From NCBI GenBank assembly GCA_963744935.1, contig CAVUVM010000012.1, positions 372,001-436,000 of the forward strand: DNA of 64,000 nucleotides, written 5' to 3'. The position numbers and the translations under genes are program-made. The notes under the pieces were generated by a model. The model had not been told where the DNA came from. It ran no database searches and saw only the letters and a program-made list of their open reading frames with translations. Below are positions 61,520 through 64,000 of this stretch, one piece after another. Within the stretch, counting starts at the first letter, position 1. Every line of letters starts with the position of its first letter. Origin of the DNA: Bog-473 sp963744935. Its GTDB lineage: Bacteria > Actinomycetota > Acidimicrobiia > Acidimicrobiales > RAAP-2.

Positions 61520-62719
61520 GTGAGCATTTTCGGTTCGGGCGACCCCGACAACCCGATGGGGGGCCTCCTCGGAGACCTGCTCAAGGTCATCGGTTCAGGC
61601 CCGGGCTCAGCCGATAGCTGGTTCGAAGCCGCCCGCACCCTCGCGTTCGGCGTCGCCACCGACGGCGGCCAGGACGAGGCGCCCGATCCGCTCGTGCGCA
61701 TTGCGTTCGAAGAGCTCGCGCGCGTGGCCGAGCTCCACGTGGCCGCGGCGACGGGGATCACGTCGAACGCCGGTGGCATCTCCTTCGAGGCCGTGGGACC
61801 CGGGCAGTGGAGCTTCCGGGTACTCGAGGCCTACCGGCCGGTCCTCAAGGCGATGGTGGAGGCGCAACAGCAGGGCGCCGCGTCAGTGCCTGGTTCCATG
61901 GACCTGAGCGAGCTCGACCCTGACGACACCGACGGGCTCGGCGGCCTGCTCGGGCAGTTCGCGCTGACGCTCGGACCCGTCTTCTTGGGCATGCAGTTCG
62001 GCTCCGCCGCGGGCCACCTCGCGCGCCGCGCGTTCGGGCAGTACGCGCTGCCACTGCCCTGGCCCGAGTCCTCGACGCTCCTTCTCGTGCCGGGCAACGT
62101 GGCCCGCTTCGCCGACGACTGGAGCCTGCCGCTCCAAGAGGTCCAGCTGTGGGTCTGCCTGCGCGAGCTGACCATGCATGCCGTGCTGACGCGGCCGGGC
62201 GTGCGCTCCTCGCTGTCCACGCTGCTCGGTGATGCGTCGGCGCACGCCGCCGCCGCGCAGCGGTCGATCGTGGAGCGCCTGGGCGAGGGGCTCGGCGACC
62301 CGGCGGCGCTCGAAGACGCGCTCGGCGACCCCGAGGCGCTGTTGTCCGACCTGATCAGCCCCGAGCAGCGGAGTATCTCGAGCGCACTCACCGCGCAGAC
62401 GACGGCAATCGGCGCCGCCGTCGACTATCTCACGTCCTCGATCGCGCAGACGTTGACCTCGTCACCGGCCGCGCTGCGTGAGGCCTGGTATCGCTACCGG
62501 ATCGAGGAGGGCAAGGGCGAGCAGGCCTTCGCCGGTCTGTTCGGCCTCAATGTCGGCCAGGACGAGGTCGACCGGGGCCGGACCTTCGTCACCGGCGTGA
62601 TCGAACGAGCCGGCGAGGATGCACTCGCACGCCTCTGGGGTGACGAGCTCGACTTGCCCACGCCGGCCGAGGTCGACGCGCCGGGACTCTGGCTCGCCCG
62701 CATCGGCTTGCTCGACTGA
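61520..62719 (+). CDS. DUF2342 zincin-like protein
   Basis: A 399-residue Ala/Leu-rich protein with the DUF2342 layout (LGPVFLGMQFGSAAGHLARRAFGQYALPLPWP, then LQEVQLWVCLRELTMHAVLTRPGVRSSLSTLLGD). At the place of a HExxH zinc motif it has R215-E-L-T-M-H220; a first-position Arg occurs in other members as far as I recall, so the loss of a metal ligand may be a property of the branch. Family members are sometimes linked with coenzyme F420 or envelope functions without proof. GTG start nine bases after the previous gene, with which it may be co-transcribed. Confidence 0.8.
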   Translation: MSIFGSGDPDNPMGGLLGDLLKVIGSGPGSADSWFEAARTLAFGVATDGGQDEAPDPLVRIAFEELARVAELHVAAATGITSNAGGISFEAVGPGQWSFRVLEAYRPVLKAMVEAQQQGAASVPGSMDLSELDPDDTDGLGGLLGQFALTLGPVFLGMQFGSAAGHLARRAFGQYALPLPWPESSTLLLVPGNVARFADDWSLPLQEVQLWVCLRELTMHAVLTRPGVRSSLSTLLGDASAHAAAAQRSIVERLGEGLGDPAALEDALGDPEALLSDLISPEQRSISSALTAQTTAIGAAVDYLTSSIAQTLTSSPAALREAWYRYRIEEGKGEQAFAGLFGLNVGQDEVDRGRTFVTGVIERAGEDALARLWGDELDLPTPAEVDAPGLWLARIGLLD

Positions 62720-62725
62720 TCCCGC

Positions 62726-63055
62726 CTAGCCGACGCAGGCGGGCGCGCGCCGCTCGAGCTCGTAGCGGGCGAACGCCGTGGTGACGCGTCCGGCCAGCAG
62801 GAGCGTCTCGGTCGTCCCGTCCCATGTCGGCGCGATGGCATAGACATAGTCGGCCATGGCCTCGTCGGAACGGATCGTCGCAAACAGGTCGACGAGGTCG
62901 GCGAGATGCTCGACCTTGGCCTTCTGTGCCCTCTCTGCGATGTCCGCCGGCGTGAGCGTGCGCACCAGCGCCGCCTCGTCGTCGGTCAGCGGACCGACCA
63001 GCGTCCGGATCTCACGGACGACGGGTGCGTCGTCCAGCGTCAAGGTCTCTCCCAT
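62726..63055 (-). CDS. Small alpha-helical protein, unknown function
   Basis: A 109-residue hydrophilic protein (MGETLTLDDAPVVREIRTLVGPLTDDEAALVRTLTPADIAERAQKAKVEHLADLVDLFATIRSDEAMADYVYAIAPTWDGTTETLLLAGRVTTAFARYELERRAPA). No domain recognised. GGAGG six bases from the ATG region and even third-position GC argue for coding. It points toward the DUF2342 gene, with six bases between stops. Confidence 0.65.
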   Translation of the reverse strand: MGETLTLDDAPVVREIRTLVGPLTDDEAALVRTLTPADIAERAQKAKVEHLADLVDLFATIRSDEAMADYVYAIAPTWDGTTETLLLAGRVTTAFARYELERRAPACVG

Positions 63056-63175
63056 GATTGCCTCCCCCTCGCCGGGCCCTGCCCGGTCTCACCAAGCTCA
63101 ACGGCCGGTCATGCTTCCACTGCAAGGGTCTCCGCCAAGTGGCCTCTGCGGTGCAATTGGGGTGCGGCGTGGCCC

Positions 63176-63469
63176 TCAGGCCTCGCCCTCCTCGCCGTAG
63201 TCGAGCACCCACTCGAGGGCGAGCTGCTCGCGCTCGGCGTCGCGGACCACGCGCTCGCTGTTGCGCCGGAACTGGGGGTCGTGCGGGGGCAGCAGCACCA
63301 GGCGGGCCAGGACCCGCTCGCGGAACTGCTCGATGACGTCGGCGGGGCCGTAGTCGGACTGCACCTCCCAGTGGGGTGCGACCGGGCCGAGATAGACGAC
63401 GCGCACGTGCCCGATGGGCTCGACGAGCTCACCCTCTTCGACAACGGCTTCCTCGGCGTCTGGGGCCAT
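63176..63469 (-). CDS. Small acidic protein, unknown function
   Basis: A 97-residue protein, MAPDAEEAVVEEGELVEPIGHVRVVYLGPVAPHWEVQSDYG, then ADVIEQFRERVLARLVLLPPHDPQFRRNSERVVRDAEREQL. GAGGAG lies eight bases before ATG 63469. It is similar in look to short actinobacterial proteins near WhiB genes, but no domain is recognised. It stands between the preceding small gene and whiB, which reads the other way. Confidence 0.65.
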   Translation of the reverse strand: MAPDAEEAVVEEGELVEPIGHVRVVYLGPVAPHWEVQSDYGPADVIEQFRERVLARLVLLPPHDPQFRRNSERVVRDAEREQLALEWVLDYGEEGEA

Positions 63470-63639
63470 GGCATCTCCTCGGATCGGCGACCTCCGCCAG
63501 CGTAGCCCTGGCGCGCGGAATGACATTCTCCCTGGTGGAGCCCAAATCGGGCCCTGGATTCTTACGAACTTCCTATTCGCAAAGCCTAGGAGCTGACTGG
63601 CACCTCCCGTAGAATGATGCGTGAAAAGGGAGCTCGACA

Positions 63640-63885
63640 ATGAATAGCGATTGGATGGCCACGGGGAAGTGCAAAGAAGTTGCTCCCGACGTCTTCTTCC
63701 CCAGCGACGGGATGGGCGTGTTGGTGGCCCAGCGCATCTGCGCCGAGTGCCCCGTCGCCGAAGCCTGCCTCGAGTACGCGCTCGAGAACCACATCGACCA
63801 CGGGGTCTGGGGTGGTGCCTCCGAGCGTGAGCGCCGTCGCATCCTGCGTCGGCGCCGCATCTCACACGCCGTCGTCGCCAAATAG
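63640..63885 (+). CDS. whiB: WhiB-family FeS transcriptional regulator
   Basis: An 81-residue WhiB protein with the four [4Fe-4S] cysteines Cys11, Cys34, Cys37 and Cys43 (C-x22-C-x2-C-x5-C), the GVWGG turn at 55-59 and the basic C-terminal DNA-contact region SERERRRILRRRRIS. It would bind sigma-A and sense nitric oxide or redox state. GGGAG precedes the ATG by eight bases, and TAGAAT at 63610-63615 can serve as -10. Which WhiB it is cannot be told from the sequence alone, so the generic symbol is used. Confidence 0.93.
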   Translation: MNSDWMATGKCKEVAPDVFFPSDGMGVLVAQRICAECPVAEACLEYALENHIDHGVWGGASERERRRILRRRRISHAVVAK

Positions 63886-64000
63886 CGGCGCCGGGCGCCA
63901 CCACAGCACTCCTCCGCCCCAGCTCTGAGGGCGTATTCGTGCGGGAACCGACTCAGGTCACTGACGTGCCACGCTGACCCCATGCGGCTCGACGCGCAGG
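63886..64000. other. Right edge of window
   Basis: No complete gene. An ATG at 63982 opens a frame (MRLDAQ) that runs out of the window and may be the start of the next gene; too short to judge. Confidence 0.3.

Noticed and set aside
61520..62719. Active zinc metalloprotease
   Set aside because: The HExxH position reads RELTMH, so a normal zinc site is not supported; family name kept, activity not claimed.

Overview
The window looks like a piece of a high-GC actinobacterial chromosome, most likely from the Acidimicrobiia or a close relative. Signs are WhiB, a UPF0182 membrane protein, a secreted-Lon/PDZ protein, a GTP-type PEP carboxykinase, many GTG starts, leaderless-looking promoters and stop/start overlaps of the ATGA/GTGA kind. 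The taxon is inferred from gene content only.

Layout. 1-7253 is metabolic: a drug-efflux MFS transporter (cut by the left edge), an NAD-dependent epimerase-like protein, a catalase, an alpha/beta hydrolase, and a two-gene thiolase plus DUF35 pair. 51803-64000 is conserved-looking housekeeping sequence: initiator tRNA-Met, a small Ala-rich protein, UPF0182, a DivIVA-type coiled-coil protein with a phage-head-like Cys tail, a PDZ/Lon-type protease, a HEAT-repeat protein, an MreB-like protein, a degenerate trypsin-PDZ protein, a DUF2342 protein and WhiB.

Between them, 7455-51806 appears to be a stack of islands built up at the 3' end of that tRNA. Copies of the tRNA 3' half lie at 7455 (A), 11873 (B), 25197 (C), 28192 (D, half decayed) and 33984 (E, a perfect 49-bp copy). 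All five diverge from the tRNA right after the anticodon and then share element-derived sequence: CGTC exactly 20 bases beyond the GTTA of the core in all five, and in A, C, D and E two further blocks at about +103 and +171. The only integrase (50564-51700) sits next to the intact tRNA. This gives five cargo blocks: A-B 4.4 kb (PadR, ABC exporter, lipoprotein); B-C 13.3 kb (histone-like, DoxX, DUF6328, FAD monooxygenase with MarR, an excisionase-like HTH, SHOCT/DUF6325/DUF1269 proteins, a HlyD-like adaptor, a repeat surface protein); C-D 3.0 kb (TetR and an ATP-grasp/methyltransferase fusion); D-E 5.8 kb (neutral-lipid genes: WS/DGAT, hydrolase, acyl-CoA synthetase, PlsC); E-tRNA 17.8 kb (thiolase, ArsR, a hydrogenase-like complex, PEPCK, a beta-propeller protein, two gene remnants, DUF427, integrase).

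The largest metabolic unit is a minus-strand operon from about 46005 to 36515: an acetyltransferase (frameshifted), PEPCK, and six subunits of a membrane complex resembling hydrogenase-4/formate hydrogenlyase and complex I. The large subunit lacks all four NiFe-binding cysteines, while the small subunit keeps its four FeS cysteines. The complex therefore belongs with the energy-converting hydrogenase-related (Ehr) complexes rather than with hydrogenases. The hyfC-like gene carries a one-base frameshift in a 7-G run.

The strongest candidates for something undescribed are the integrase-poor cassette array with its fixed-spacing att flanks, the TetR-controlled ATP-grasp/methyltransferase cassette, the PEPCK-coupled Ehr operon, and the DivIVA/phage-head-like fusion.
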